From Terriglobia bacterium (GTDB lineage Bacteria > Acidobacteriota > Vicinamibacteria > Vicinamibacterales > CAVVIG01), in NCBI GenBank assembly GCA_020073005.1, contig JAIQFX010000012.1, positions 36,476 to 100,475 of the forward strand: DNA of 64,000 nt. The letters run 5' to 3'. Of this stretch, positions 8,194 to 18,492 are shown one piece after another. A program made the translations under genes and the position numbers. The notes under the pieces were generated by a model. It saw nothing but the letters and a program-made list of their open reading frames with translations, was not told the origin of the DNA and ran no database searches. Each line of letters begins with the position of its first letter. The stretch's first letter is position 1.

Positions 8194-10218
8194 CCATACG
8201 CGACAGGCGTTTTGACGCACCATCGGCGCGTTTTGTTTACAGGAGAACGCTTTTCTGAATTCCGGCATGTTCGATAACGGACCGTTGACGCGGTACTTGT
8301 TCGAGGAATGCGGATTCGTGGCCGCCTTCAGCCGCTCGGCCTCGGGCCGCGCGTTCTCGCACCACACCTGCGCCCACCCGATGAAGACGCGCTGCTCGCC
8401 GGTGAAGCCGTCGACCTTCGGCGCCTTGGCGCCAGGCCCGGCCAGATACGCCATCAGCGCGAGCCGCAGACCGCCGTTGTCCGCCGTGTTCTCGCCGAGC
8501 GTGAGCCGGCCGTTGATGTGCGTGTCGCCGGCGACGGTGTAGCTCGAGTACTGATCGGCGACGCAGTTCGCGCGCTCTTCGAAGGCCTTGCCGTCGGCGG
8601 CCGTCCACCAGTCGCGCAGGTTGCCCTGGCCGTCGAAGCGACGGCCCTGATCGTCGAAGCCGTGCGTCAATTCGTGGCCGATGACGGCGCCGGCGCCGCC
8701 GTAGTTGACGGCCGCGTCGCGGCCCGCGCGATAGAACGGCGGCTGCAGGATGCCGGCGGGGAAGTTGATGTTGTTGCGGTCGGGACTGTAGTACGCGTTC
8801 ACGGTCGGCGGCGTCATGCCCCATTCGCTGCGGTCGACCGGCTGGCCGATCTTCTTCAGATTGCGCTCCCGGCTCCACGCCAGCGCGCGCTGCTCGTTCC
8901 CGAGCGCATCGTCGCGCGTCACGCGCAGCGCGGAGTAGTCGCGCCACGTGTCGGGGTAGCCGATGCGATCGACGACGGCGTCGAGCTTCACCATGGCGGC
9001 CTTCTTGGTCTCGCCGCTCATCCACGGCGCCGCGTCGATGTCCTGGCGCATCGCGTCCTTGATGCCCTGGACCATCTTCAGCATGTCGGCCTTGGCCTGT
9101 GGGCCGAACGCCTCTTCGACGAAAGCCTTACCCAGTGCCTCGCCCAGGAAATCGTCGGTCCACCCGACGCATCGGCGCCAGCGCGGCAGCTCGGCCTGCT
9201 GTCCGTTGAGCGTGCGGCTGAAGAAATCGAAATTCGCGTCGGCGAATCGCTTCGGCAGCAGATCGGCCGACGCGTGCAGCAGGTGCCAGCGCAGGTACGC
9301 CTTGAGATCGGTGACCGGCGTGGACGCGATCAACGCGTCGAGCGCTTTCATGTAGTCCGGCACCGACACGTTGATCGAATGGAACTCCGGCGCCTGCGAC
9401 GCGGCGACGTACTTCTTCCAGTCGAAACTCGGCGTGAGCGCCTGGAGATCGACCGGCGTCATGGGATGCTGCGTCGCCGACGGATTGCGCCGCTCGACCC
9501 GCCCCAGCATCGCCTTCGCCATCGCGGTTTCGAGCGCAAGCACGGCCTTCGCCTCGGCGGCCGCGCGGTCCGCCTCGATGCCGGCCAGCGTGAACATCTT
9601 CTCGACGTGCGCGACGTATTGCCCGCGCTGCTCGGCCGAGCGCGTGTCGGTCTTCAAGTACGTCTCGCGATCCGGCAGGCCGAGACCGCTCTGATCGACG
9701 TCCGCGATCTGCTGTGTCGCGTCGCGCAGGTCGGTCTGCGATCCAAAGCGGAAGAGCGTCTGCACGCCGATGCCGTGGAGATGCGCGACGAGGACGGGAA
9801 GATCGTCGGGGTTGCTGAGCGCGTTGATCGTCGCCAGCTCGGGCCCGAGCGGCGCGAGGCCGTTGGCTTCGATGCCGGGCTCGTCCATGCACGCGGCGTA
9901 GAAGTCGGAGGCCTTCTTGCGATCGCCCTCGGGGCGTTCATTACCGGGCGCCTCCAGGATGCGTCGCAAGATCGTGAAGTTCCGATCCTGGACTTCCTGG
10001 AACCGGCCCCACGAGCGGCGGTCGGCGGGCAAGGGGTTCTTCGCGACCCAGCCGCCGCACGCGAACTGATAGAAGTCGGTGCACGGATCGGCGGCGCGAT
10101 CGAGCGCGTCGAGCTCGACGCCGGCCGGCGCGGCCGCGGGTCTCGCGCTCTGGGCGGCGCCGAGCGTCGCCGCGACGGGCAGCGCAACGAATGTGAAGGC
10201 GACGATCAAGCGGCGCAT
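8191..10218 (-). CDS. M13 family metallopeptidase (neprilysin-like), copy B
   Basis: A 675-residue paralogue of the preceding peptidase, again with a signal sequence (MRRLIVAFTFVALPVAATLGAAQS). The HELTH zinc motif starts at about residue 515, followed by GENTAD, the NAYYSPDRNNINFPAG strand and the CRVW terminus. The ATG at 10218 has GGGGAAGGGG just upstream and is preferred over the TTG extension at 10236. The two genes share domain order throughout and probably arose by tandem duplication. They are separated only by the inverted-repeat element at 8097-8193. The substrate is unknown, and a role in peptide scavenging is inferred. Confidence 0.95.
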   Translation of the reverse strand: MRRLIVAFTFVALPVAATLGAAQSARPAAAPAGVELDALDRAADPCTDFYQFACGGWVAKNPLPADRRSWGRFQEVQDRNFTILRRILEAPGNERPEGDRKKASDFYAACMDEPGIEANGLAPLGPELATINALSNPDDLPVLVAHLHGIGVQTLFRFGSQTDLRDATQQIADVDQSGLGLPDRETYLKTDTRSAEQRGQYVAHVEKMFTLAGIEADRAAAEAKAVLALETAMAKAMLGRVERRNPSATQHPMTPVDLQALTPSFDWKKYVAASQAPEFHSINVSVPDYMKALDALIASTPVTDLKAYLRWHLLHASADLLPKRFADANFDFFSRTLNGQQAELPRWRRCVGWTDDFLGEALGKAFVEEAFGPQAKADMLKMVQGIKDAMRQDIDAAPWMSGETKKAAMVKLDAVVDRIGYPDTWRDYSALRVTRDDALGNEQRALAWSRERNLKKIGQPVDRSEWGMTPPTVNAYYSPDRNNINFPAGILQPPFYRAGRDAAVNYGGAGAVIGHELTHGFDDQGRRFDGQGNLRDWWTAADGKAFEERANCVADQYSSYTVAGDTHINGRLTLGENTADNGGLRLALMAYLAGPGAKAPKVDGFTGEQRVFIGWAQVWCENARPEAERLKAATNPHSSNKYRVNGPLSNMPEFRKAFSCKQNAPMVRQNACRVW

Positions 10219-10243
10219 GGTTCCCCTTCCCCGCAAGTCACGT

Positions 10244-10249
10244 TACAAT
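10244..10249 (+). promoter_or_regulatory. Possible -10 element for the pyruvate dehydrogenase operon
   Basis: TACAAT lies 84-89 bases upstream of the TTG start proposed for aceE. No convincing -35 box precedes it, so it is a weak prediction. If used, transcription would begin near 10256, downstream of the GTG at 10252, which favours the later start codon. Confidence 0.3.
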
Positions 10250-10332
10250 AAGTGTTTGGGACCTACAGCCGCGGCGTCACAGAGCCGACATATCCCGATA
10301 GCAGCGACGCTCAGCGAAAGGATTTCGCGCCC

Positions 10333-13011
10333 TTGAGATACATCGCCCCGAAAGACGCCGCCGACCTCGACGCCACCGAAACGCGCGAGTGGCTGGATTC
10401 GCTCGATTATGTCCTGCAAAGCGGCGGGCCGGCAAAGGTCGCGCGCCTGTTGCGTGAACTGACCGTCCACGCGCGGCAGAACGGCGTCAAGATGCCGTTC
10501 ACGGCGAACACGCCCTACATCAACACGATCGCCGCCGACGAGCAGGCGCTGATGCCCGGCAGCCCGGATCTGGAGCGCCGCATCAAGAGCCTGGTGCGCT
10601 GGAACGCCGCGGCGATGGTCGTCCGCGCGAACAAGGCCGAGGAAGGCATCGGCGGGCACATCTCGACCTACGCGTCGGCCGCGACGCTCTACGAAGTCGG
10701 CTTCAACCATTTCTTCCGCGGCCACGGCGAGGGCAGCGACGGCGACGTGATTTTCTTCCAAGGCCACGCCGCGCCCGGCATCTACGCGCGCGCGTACCTC
10801 GAGGGCCGCATCGACGAATCGCACCTCGAGAACTTCCGCCGCGAGACCAAACCCGGCGGCGGCCTGTCGTCGTACCCGCATCCGTGGCTGATGCCGGATT
10901 TCTGGGAGTACCCGACGGTGTCGATGGGCCTCGGGCCCCTGATGGCGATCTACCAGGCGCGCTTCATACGCTACCTCGAGGATCGCGGGCTCAAGCCGCA
11001 CTCGGACGCGAAAGTCTGGGCGTTCCTCGGCGACGGCGAGACCGACGAGCCCGAAGCGCTCGGCGCGATCACGCTGCCGTCGCGCGAGAAGCTGGACAAC
11101 CTGATCTTCGTCATCAACTGCAACCTGCAGCGCCTCGACGGCCCGGTCCGCGGCAACGGCCAGATCATTCAGGAGCTCGAGGCCGCGTTCCGCGGCGCGG
11201 GCTGGAACGTGATCAAGGTGCTGTGGGGCCGCGACTGGGATCCGCTGCTCGCCAAGGATCGCGACGGCCTGCTGGTCAAGCGGATGGGCGAGATCGTCGA
11301 CGGCCAGTATCAGAAGTACGCGGTCGAGTCGGGCGCCTACATCCGCGAGCACTTCTGGGGCGCCGATCCGCGGCTGCTGGAGATGGTCAAGCACCTCTCC
11401 GACGATCAGCTCCGGAAGCTGACGCTCGGCGGCCACGATCCGATCAAGGTGTTCAACGCCTACAAGGCGGCGGCCGAGCACAAGGGCGAGCCGACGGTCA
11501 TCCTGGCGCGTACTATTAAAGGGTACGGCCTCGGCGAGGCGGGTGAAGGCAAGAACATCACCCACCAGCAGAAGAAGATGAACGAAGACGAGCTGCGGGC
11601 GTTCCGCACCCGCTTCGGCATCCCGATTTCAGACGCGGAAGTCGGCCACACGCCGTTCTACCGGCCCGCCGAGGACAGCATCGAGATCAAGTACATGCGC
11701 GAGCGTCGTCAGGCGCTCGGCGGCTACGTTCCCAGCCGCAAGAACCGGAGCACGCCGCTGGCGCCGGTGGCGGCCGAGGTGTTCGAAGAATTCCACAAGG
11801 GCACCGACGGCCGCAAGGCGTCCACGACGATGGTCTTCGTGCGGCTGCTGTCGAAGCTGCTGCGCGACAAGGACATCGGCAAGCTGGTCGTGCCGATCGT
11901 CCCCGACGAAGCGCGGACGTTCGGCATGGAGGCGCTCTTCCGGCAGGTCGGCATCTACTCGCACGCCGGCCAGGTGTACGAGCCGGTCGACATGGACACG
12001 CTCCTGTACTACAAGGAAGCGTCCGACGGCCAGATTCTCGAGGAAGGGATCAACGAAGCCGGATCGCTGTCGTCGTTCATCGCGGCCGGCACGGCGTACG
12101 CGACGCACGGCGTCAACACGATCCCGTTCTTCATCTTCTACTCGATGTTCGGCTTCCAGCGGATCGGCGATCTGATCTGGGCCGCGGCCGATTCGCGGAC
12201 GCGCGGCTTCGTGCTCGGCGGCACGGCGGGCCGGACGACGCTCGCCGGCGAAGGGCTGCAGCATCAGGACGGCAACAGCCATCTGCTCGCGTATCCGGTG
12301 CCGAACCTCGTCGCCTACGATCCCGCCTTCGCGTACGAGCTCGCGGTCATCATCGAGGACGGCATCCGCCGGATGTACATCGATCAGGAGAGCATCTTCT
12401 ATTACCTGACGGTGATGAACGAGCAGTACGCGATGCCGGAGATGCCGGCCGGCGCGCGCGAAGGAATTCTCAAGGGCCTCTATCGCTTCCGCGCTTCGTC
12501 TACGCCAACGGCGAAACTGCGCGCGCAGCTCTTCGGCAGCGGCGCGATCCTGCCGGAAGTGATCAAGGCGCAGGAAATTCTCGAGTCGAAGTACGACGTC
12601 GGCGCGGACGTCTGGAGCGTGACGAGCTACGGCGAGCTCTACCGCGACGGCCACGCGTGCGAGCGCTGGAACATGCTGCACCCCGGCGGGACGCCGCGCG
12701 TGCCGTACGTGACGCAGCAGCTCGGCAACGCGCAGGGCGTGCTGATTGCCGCGTCCGACTACGTGAAGGCGCTGCCCGATTCGATCGACCGCTGGCTGCC
12801 GCGCCCGCTGACGGCGCTCGGCACCGACGGCTTCGGCCGCAGCGAGAACCGCGCGGGCCTGCGCGAGTTCTTCGAAGTCGATTACCGCTACGTCATCGTC
12901 GCGACGCTCGCGGCGCTGGCGCGCGACGGCAAGGTGAAGGCGTCGGTGGTCGAGCAGGCCATCGCGGCGCACAACATCAATCCCGAGAAGGCGAACCCGG
13001 CGATCTCTTGA
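10333..13011 (+). CDS. aceE: Pyruvate dehydrogenase E1 component, homodimeric type
   Basis: A thiamine-diphosphate enzyme that decarboxylates pyruvate and reductively acetylates the E2 lipoyl domain. It is the single-chain (alpha2) AceE type. The TPP motif runs from GDGETDEPEALGAI (about residue 232) to NCNLQRLDGPVRGNG. From the TTG at 10333 the protein is 892 residues, close to the ~887 of enterobacterial AceE. AAAGGA lies ten bases upstream and the homology-bearing sequence starts right there. A GTG at 10252 would add 27 residues of no recognisable homology. Its stop overlaps the aceF start (TGATG), indicating translational coupling. No PdhR-like regulator is adjacent, but a sigma-54 activator lies 3.3 kb downstream. 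Confidence 0.96.
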   Translation: MRYIAPKDAADLDATETREWLDSLDYVLQSGGPAKVARLLRELTVHARQNGVKMPFTANTPYINTIAADEQALMPGSPDLERRIKSLVRWNAAAMVVRANKAEEGIGGHISTYASAATLYEVGFNHFFRGHGEGSDGDVIFFQGHAAPGIYARAYLEGRIDESHLENFRRETKPGGGLSSYPHPWLMPDFWEYPTVSMGLGPLMAIYQARFIRYLEDRGLKPHSDAKVWAFLGDGETDEPEALGAITLPSREKLDNLIFVINCNLQRLDGPVRGNGQIIQELEAAFRGAGWNVIKVLWGRDWDPLLAKDRDGLLVKRMGEIVDGQYQKYAVESGAYIREHFWGADPRLLEMVKHLSDDQLRKLTLGGHDPIKVFNAYKAAAEHKGEPTVILARTIKGYGLGEAGEGKNITHQQKKMNEDELRAFRTRFGIPISDAEVGHTPFYRPAEDSIEIKYMRERRQALGGYVPSRKNRSTPLAPVAAEVFEEFHKGTDGRKASTTMVFVRLLSKLLRDKDIGKLVVPIVPDEARTFGMEALFRQVGIYSHAGQVYEPVDMDTLLYYKEASDGQILEEGINEAGSLSSFIAAGTAYATHGVNTIPFFIFYSMFGFQRIGDLIWAAADSRTRGFVLGGTAGRTTLAGEGLQHQDGNSHLLAYPVPNLVAYDPAFAYELAVIIEDGIRRMYIDQESIFYYLTVMNEQYAMPEMPAGAREGILKGLYRFRASSTPTAKLRAQLFGSGAILPEVIKAQEILESKYDVGADVWSVTSYGELYRDGHACERWNMLHPGGTPRVPYVTQQLGNAQGVLIAASDYVKALPDSIDRWLPRPLTALGTDGFGRSENRAGLREFFEVDYRYVIVATLAALARDGKVKASVVEQAIAAHNINPEKANPAIS

Positions 13012-14321
13012 TGGCGACTGATTTCACTCTTCCAGAACTGGGCGAGAATATCGCCGCGGGCGATGTTCTCCGCATCCTCGTCAAACCCGGCGACATGCTC
13101 GCGAAAGATCAGCCGGTGCTCGAGCTCGAGACCGACAAGGCGACGATCGAGGTGCCCTCGTCCGTCGCCGGCCAGGTGAAAGAGATCAAGGTCAAGGCCG
13201 GCGACAAGGTGAAGGTCGGCCAGGCCATCCTTTCGCTCGAGGATGGCGGCCTTGTCCCGCCGCCGCCCGCAGCCGCGAAGGTCCAGCGGGCGGAGCCACC
13301 GAAGGCCGCCGCGCCGCCTCCCGCGCCGGAACCTGTCGCGCGGCAGGACAAAGTCGTCGACATCAGCCGCGGCGCGCGCGCGGCGGCCGAGCCCGCGGTC
13401 AGTTCAGAGTTTCCACCCGCGCCGGCGGCGCCGTCGGTCCGCCGCATGGCGCGCGAGCTGGGCGTCGACATCAATCAAGTGCCCGGCACCGAGGCCGGCG
13501 GCCGCATTTCGGTCGAGGACGTGAAGGCCCACGCGAAGCGGCTGCTCGCGGGCGTGAGCCGCGGCGTCGGCGGAGCGGCGCCCGTCAGCGCCGTCGCGCT
13601 GCCGGATTTCTCACGCTGGGGCGATATCGAGCGCCAGCCGATGCGCGCGGTCCGCCGCAAGACCGCCGAGCATTTGAGCGCGGCGTGGGCGGCGATCCCG
13701 CACGTCACGCAGGGCGATCTCGCCGACATCACGGCGCTCGACGAGTTGCGCAGGAAGTACACGAAGCAGGTCGAGGCGGCGGGCGGCAATCTCACGGTGA
13801 CGGCCATCGCCACGAAGGTCGTTGCGGCGGCGCTGCGCGTCTTCCCGCAGTTCAACGCCTCGATCGATTTCGGCGCCGACGAGATCATCCTCAAGAAGTA
13901 CGTGAACATCGGCATCGCCGTCGACACGGATCGCGGGCTGCTGGTGCCGGTCATCCGCGACGCCGATCGCAAGAACATCGTCCAGCTCTCGGTCGAGCTG
14001 AGCCAGCTCTCCGAGAAGGCGCGCACGCGCAAGATCTCGCTCGAGGAGATGCAGGGCGGCTGCTTCAGCATCTCCAACCTCGGCGGCATCGGCGGCACCT
14101 ACTTCACGCCGATCGTGAACGCGCCGGAAGTGGCGATCCTCGGCATCTCGCGCGCGCGCATGGAGCCGGTGTTCAGGGACGGCGCGTTCGTGCCTCGCTT
14201 GATGCTGCCGCTCGCGCTGTCGTACGACCACCGCGTCATCGACGGCGCCGACGGGATCCGGTTCCTCCGTTGGGTGGTCCAAGCCCTCGAGGAGCCGTTC
14301 GTGCTGGCGCTTCAAGGATGA
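13011..14321 (+). CDS. aceF: Pyruvate dehydrogenase E2, dihydrolipoyl acetyltransferase
   Basis: A 436-residue core protein of the pyruvate dehydrogenase complex that transfers acetyl from lipoamide to CoA. It has one N-terminal lipoyl domain with the lipoylated lysine in ETDKA (Lys43), then a Pro/Ala-rich linker (about 85-125). A peripheral subunit-binding domain follows (VRRMARELGVDINQVPGTEAGGRI), then the catalytic acetyltransferase domain with the active-site histidine and aspartate in YDHRVIDGAD. A single lipoyl domain makes it shorter than the three-lipoyl enterobacterial form. Its ATG overlaps the aceE stop by one base and its stop overlaps the lpdA ATG by four bases. The lipoyl synthase needed to modify Lys43 is encoded at 22897-23868. 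Confidence 0.96.
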   Translation: MATDFTLPELGENIAAGDVLRILVKPGDMLAKDQPVLELETDKATIEVPSSVAGQVKEIKVKAGDKVKVGQAILSLEDGGLVPPPPAAAKVQRAEPPKAAAPPPAPEPVARQDKVVDISRGARAAAEPAVSSEFPPAPAAPSVRRMARELGVDINQVPGTEAGGRISVEDVKAHAKRLLAGVSRGVGGAAPVSAVALPDFSRWGDIERQPMRAVRRKTAEHLSAAWAAIPHVTQGDLADITALDELRRKYTKQVEAAGGNLTVTAIATKVVAAALRVFPQFNASIDFGADEIILKKYVNIGIAVDTDRGLLVPVIRDADRKNIVQLSVELSQLSEKARTRKISLEEMQGGCFSISNLGGIGGTYFTPIVNAPEVAILGISRARMEPVFRDGAFVPRLMLPLALSYDHRVIDGADGIRFLRWVVQALEEPFVLALQG

Positions 14322-15757
14322 TCTCCACGCAGCTTGTCGTCGTCGGCGGCGGGCCGGGAGGCTACGCCGCCGCGTTTCTCGCCGCGGATCTCGGTCTCCC
14401 GGTCGCGCTCGTCGATCCCGAAGTGAATCCGGGCGGCGTGTGTGTCTATCGCGGCTGCATTCCGTCGAAGGCGCTGCTGCACGTCGCCAAGCTCGTCGAC
14501 GAATCGCGTCACGCGAAAGCATGGGGCGTCGAGTTCGGCGAGCCGAAGATCGATCTCGCCAAGCTGCGCGAGTTCAAGAACGCCGTCGTCGGCCGCCTGA
14601 CGAGCGGCACCGGTCAGCTCGTCAGGCACCGCAAGGTCCAGTACCTGCAGGGCTACGCCGAGATCGTCGACGCGCACAGCCTGAAGGTGTCGTTGACCAG
14701 CGGCGCCGTCGAATCCGTCCAGTTCGAGCACGCGATTCTCGCGACTGGCTCAGTGCCGGCGATGCCGCCGATGCTGAAGGTTGACGATCCGCGCGTGATG
14801 GATTCGACGGGCGCGCTCGAGCTGCCCGACATTCCCAAGTCGCTGCTCGTCGTCGGCGGCGGCTACATCGGTCTCGAGCTCGGCAGCGTCTACGCCGCGC
14901 TCGGGAGCGCCGTGACCGTCGTCGAGATGACGCCGGGCCTCCTGCCGGGCGCCGATCGCGATCTGGTCGACGTGCTCGCGCGCCGCATCACGCAGACGAT
15001 GAAGAGCGTGCTGCTCGAGACGAGCGTGGTGAAGATGAAGGCGGAGGCCAAGGGCATCCGGGTCGCGTTCGAGAGCATGCGCGGCGCCGCTCAAGGCGAC
15101 GCAGGCAATGTCCCGAAGGAGCAGCTCTTCGATCGCGTGCTGGTGTCGGTCGGGCGACGGCCGAACTCGAAGATCCCGGGACTCGAGCGCACGCAGGTCC
15201 AGATCGATCAGCGCGGCTTCATCATGGTCGACGAGCAGCGGCGCACGCACGAGCCGTCCATCTTCGCCATCGGCGACGTCGTCGGCGAGCCGATGCTCGC
15301 GCACAAGGCGTCGCACGAAGGGCGCGTGGCCGTCGAGGTCATCGCGGGCGAGAACGTGGCCTTTGCCCCGCGCGCGATTCCAGCGGTCGTCTTCACCGAT
15401 CCCGAGCTCGCATGGTGCGGCCTGACCGAGGCGCAGGCGGCGAAAGAGAATCGCGCGGTGACGATCGCGAAGTTCCCGTGGGCGGCGTCAGGCCGCGCGA
15501 TCACGCTCGATCGGACGGACGGTCTCACCAAGCTCGTGATCGATCCCGAGAGCGAACGGCTGCTCGGCGTCGGCCTCGTCGGTCCGGGCGCGGGCGAGCT
15601 GATCGCGGAAGGCGTGCTCGCGATCGAGATGGGCGCGAACGCGACGGACCTGAAGCTGTCGATCCATCCGCATCCGACGCTGACCGAAACGATGATGGAG
15701 TCGGCCGAAGTGTTCTTCGGTCAGGCGACGCATGTCTACCGGCCGAAAAGAAAGTGA
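14318..15757 (+). CDS. lpdA: Dihydrolipoyl dehydrogenase (E3)
   Basis: A 479-residue FAD-dependent pyridine nucleotide-disulfide oxidoreductase that reoxidises dihydrolipoamide with NAD+. The FAD motif GGGPGG is at residues 10-15. The redox disulfide is Cys42-x4-Cys47 in VCVYRGCIPSK; V-Y-R replaces the usual L-N-V between the cysteines, but spacing is kept. An NAD-binding GGGYIGLELG follows, then the second FAD motif AIGDVVGEPMLAH. The C-terminal HPHPTLTE provides the catalytic His-Glu pair. The ATG overlaps the aceF stop by four bases (ATGA), so it is the third gene of the pdh operon. Confidence 0.96.
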   Translation: MISTQLVVVGGGPGGYAAAFLAADLGLPVALVDPEVNPGGVCVYRGCIPSKALLHVAKLVDESRHAKAWGVEFGEPKIDLAKLREFKNAVVGRLTSGTGQLVRHRKVQYLQGYAEIVDAHSLKVSLTSGAVESVQFEHAILATGSVPAMPPMLKVDDPRVMDSTGALELPDIPKSLLVVGGGYIGLELGSVYAALGSAVTVVEMTPGLLPGADRDLVDVLARRITQTMKSVLLETSVVKMKAEAKGIRVAFESMRGAAQGDAGNVPKEQLFDRVLVSVGRRPNSKIPGLERTQVQIDQRGFIMVDEQRRTHEPSIFAIGDVVGEPMLAHKASHEGRVAVEVIAGENVAFAPRAIPAVVFTDPELAWCGLTEAQAAKENRAVTIAKFPWAASGRAITLDRTDGLTKLVIDPESERLLGVGLVGPGAGELIAEGVLAIEMGANATDLKLSIHPHPTLTETMMESAEVFFGQATHVYRPKRK

Positions 15758-15830
15758 AAACCTAGAACTGAAAACTGAAAACTGAAGAGAAGATCCTCAG
15801 TTTTCTCTTTTCAGTTTTCACTTTTAGCTT
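15751..15830. repeat. CTGAAAAC-type inverted repeat between convergent genes
   Basis: Tandem CTGAAAACTGAAAAC on the left faces its near-complement on the right; AGTGAAAAC (15753-15761) pairs with GTTTTCACT (15814-15822). It contains the stop of lpdA and, at the other end, the TAA of the small gene at 15824. It may act as a bidirectional terminator. Related runs occur at 20815-20838 and 37085-37130. Confidence 0.5.
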
Positions 15831-16093
15831 TCCGTCCTGGTCACCAGCCCCGTAGCCGTCCAGCGCAGGAAATCCGACGCGACCAGCTGTTCGATGACGA
15901 CGCGGCACGTTTCGTCCTCCAGTCCCCACAATCTGGTCGCCTGAGCCGGCGTCAGCCGCAGGCCGGGCATCTCCAGAAACTCCTCGCGCACGCGCCAGAC
16001 GACTCGTTCAAGTTCCATGGCGATCTTGGCGAGCAAAATGCAGTCCACGCGCTGGAACGCCGGCAGTCGGCGGGCGACTCGCGGATTTCCCAA
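15824..16093 (-). CDS. Small winged-helix-like protein of unknown function
   Basis: An 89-residue ORF (64 residues from the ATG at 16018). The core ELERVVWRVREEFLEMPG, then LTPAQATRLWGL and VVIEQLVASDFLRWT, reads as three helices followed by a strand. That is the size and pattern of a winged-helix DNA-binding domain, but no family is assigned. It is divergent from the sigma-54 activator, so a regulatory role is possible but is only inference. Neither start has a strong ribosome-binding site: TTG at 16093 gives an Arg-rich extension, and ATG at 16018 gives the conserved-looking core. Confidence 0.55.
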   Translation of the reverse strand: MGNPRVARRLPAFQRVDCILLAKIAMELERVVWRVREEFLEMPGLRLTPAQATRLWGLEDETCRVVIEQLVASDFLRWTATGLVTRTES

Positions 16094-16140
16094 GGAATTC
16101 TAATGATCCGGACGCGGCCCGCCGGTGCGTCCTCAAGTGA

Positions 16141-16177
16141 GTCAGACATTTATGTTTGGAAACTAATGACGTCTGAC
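16141..16177. promoter_or_regulatory. Inverted repeat in the divergent intergenic region
   Basis: GTCAGAC (16141-16147) and GTCTGAC (16171-16177) form a perfect 7-bp inverted repeat with a 23-base spacer. It lies in the 180-bp gap between the small winged-helix-like gene and the sigma-54 activator. Further right, TTTGACATC is followed by the palindrome CTACGTAG. Operator function is only a possibility. Confidence 0.3.
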
Positions 16178-16273
16178 ACAAACGTCCCGCGGACGCCAAA
16201 GGCTCCAGCAAGCGCGGCGTCCAGGTTACGACAATAATGTTTGACATCTACTACGTAGAGACGGGAATGTAGG

Positions 16274-17874
<1,601 letters not shown>

Positions 17875-17875
<1 letters not shown>

Positions 17876-17903
17876 GGCAGGTCGGGCGGGTAGGGCGGGT
17901 GGG
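17875..17903 (+). other. G-quadruplex-type G-run cluster
   Basis: Six GGG runs occur within 29 bases (875-877, 884-886, 888-890, 893-895, 897-899, 901-903), most separated by one or two bases. The cluster starts inside the stop codon of the sigma-54 activator gene and lies about 75 bases upstream of coxS. Confidence 0.55.
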
Positions 17904-17976
17904 TCAGTAAGTTAGGTGGAGTACGCGGCTTCGGTTGAAGTAGCATGAGCGCCCCACGTTCTTCCCGGAGGCGCTC

Positions 17977-18492
17977 GTGCCGATGCCTGTCCACGTTCAC
18001 GTCAACGTCAACCAGTCCGACCAGCATCACGACGTCGAGCCGCGGCTGCTCCTCGTCCACTACCTGCGCGACGTCTGCGGCCTGACGGGCACGCACGTCG
18101 GCTGCGAAACCAGCCTGTGCGGCTCGTGCACCGTGCTCGTCGACGGCAAGGCCGTCAAGTCCTGCACGATGTTCGCCGTGCAGGCGGACGGCTCCGCGGT
18201 CACGACGGTCGAAGGCCTCGCGAAGGACGGCCAGCTGCACCCCGTCCAGCAGGGCTTCTGGGAATGCCACGGCCTGCAGTGCGGCTTCTGCACGCCGGGC
18301 ATGATGATGGCGTCGGTCGCGCTGCTCGCGCAGACCGCGAAGCCCAGCCGCGAACAGATCACCGAAGGCCTGCGCGGCAACCTCTGCCGCTGCACCGGCT
18401 ACTCCCACATCATTGACGCCGTGAATCACGCCGCCGCGCACGGTGGCGTCCGGCTTCAGCCGGACTCAGCGCAGGGGGTGGCCCGTGGCTGA
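17977..18492 (+). CDS. Molybdenum hydroxylase small subunit, [2Fe-2S] (CoxS-like)
   Basis: A 171-residue iron-sulfur subunit of the xanthine oxidase / CO dehydrogenase family that passes electrons from the molybdenum site to FAD. The plant-type [2Fe-2S] cluster is bound by CETSLCGSC plus a later Cys (KSC), and the second cluster by CGFCTPGM and CRCTGY. GTG at 17977 has GGAG six bases upstream. The last 16 residues (from GGVRLQPD) are encoded by a palindromic repeat (18448-18465) and are not expected in the family, so the repeat has probably extended the C-terminus. Its stop overlaps the coxL start by eight bases. Confidence 0.93.
   Translation: MPMPVHVHVNVNQSDQHHDVEPRLLLVHYLRDVCGLTGTHVGCETSLCGSCTVLVDGKAVKSCTMFAVQADGSAVTTVEGLAKDGQLHPVQQGFWECHGLQCGFCTPGMMMASVALLAQTAKPSREQITEGLRGNLCRCTGYSHIIDAVNHAAAHGGVRLQPDSAQGVARG
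18448..18465. repeat. Short palindromic repeat (TTCA-loop family)
   Basis: GTCCGGCTTCAGCCGGAC forms an 8-bp stem with a two-base loop. It is in frame at the 3' end of coxS, encoding VRLQPD. Relatives are at 34089-34106, 34561-34578 and 51077-51094, and weaker forms at 21682-21701 and 43251-43270. Confidence 0.7.

Noticed and set aside
10252..10332. GTG 10252 as the aceE start
   Set aside because: It would lie upstream of the transcription start implied by TACAAT (10244-10249) and adds residues without homology. TTG 10333 gives the normal AceE length and has AAAGGA upstream.
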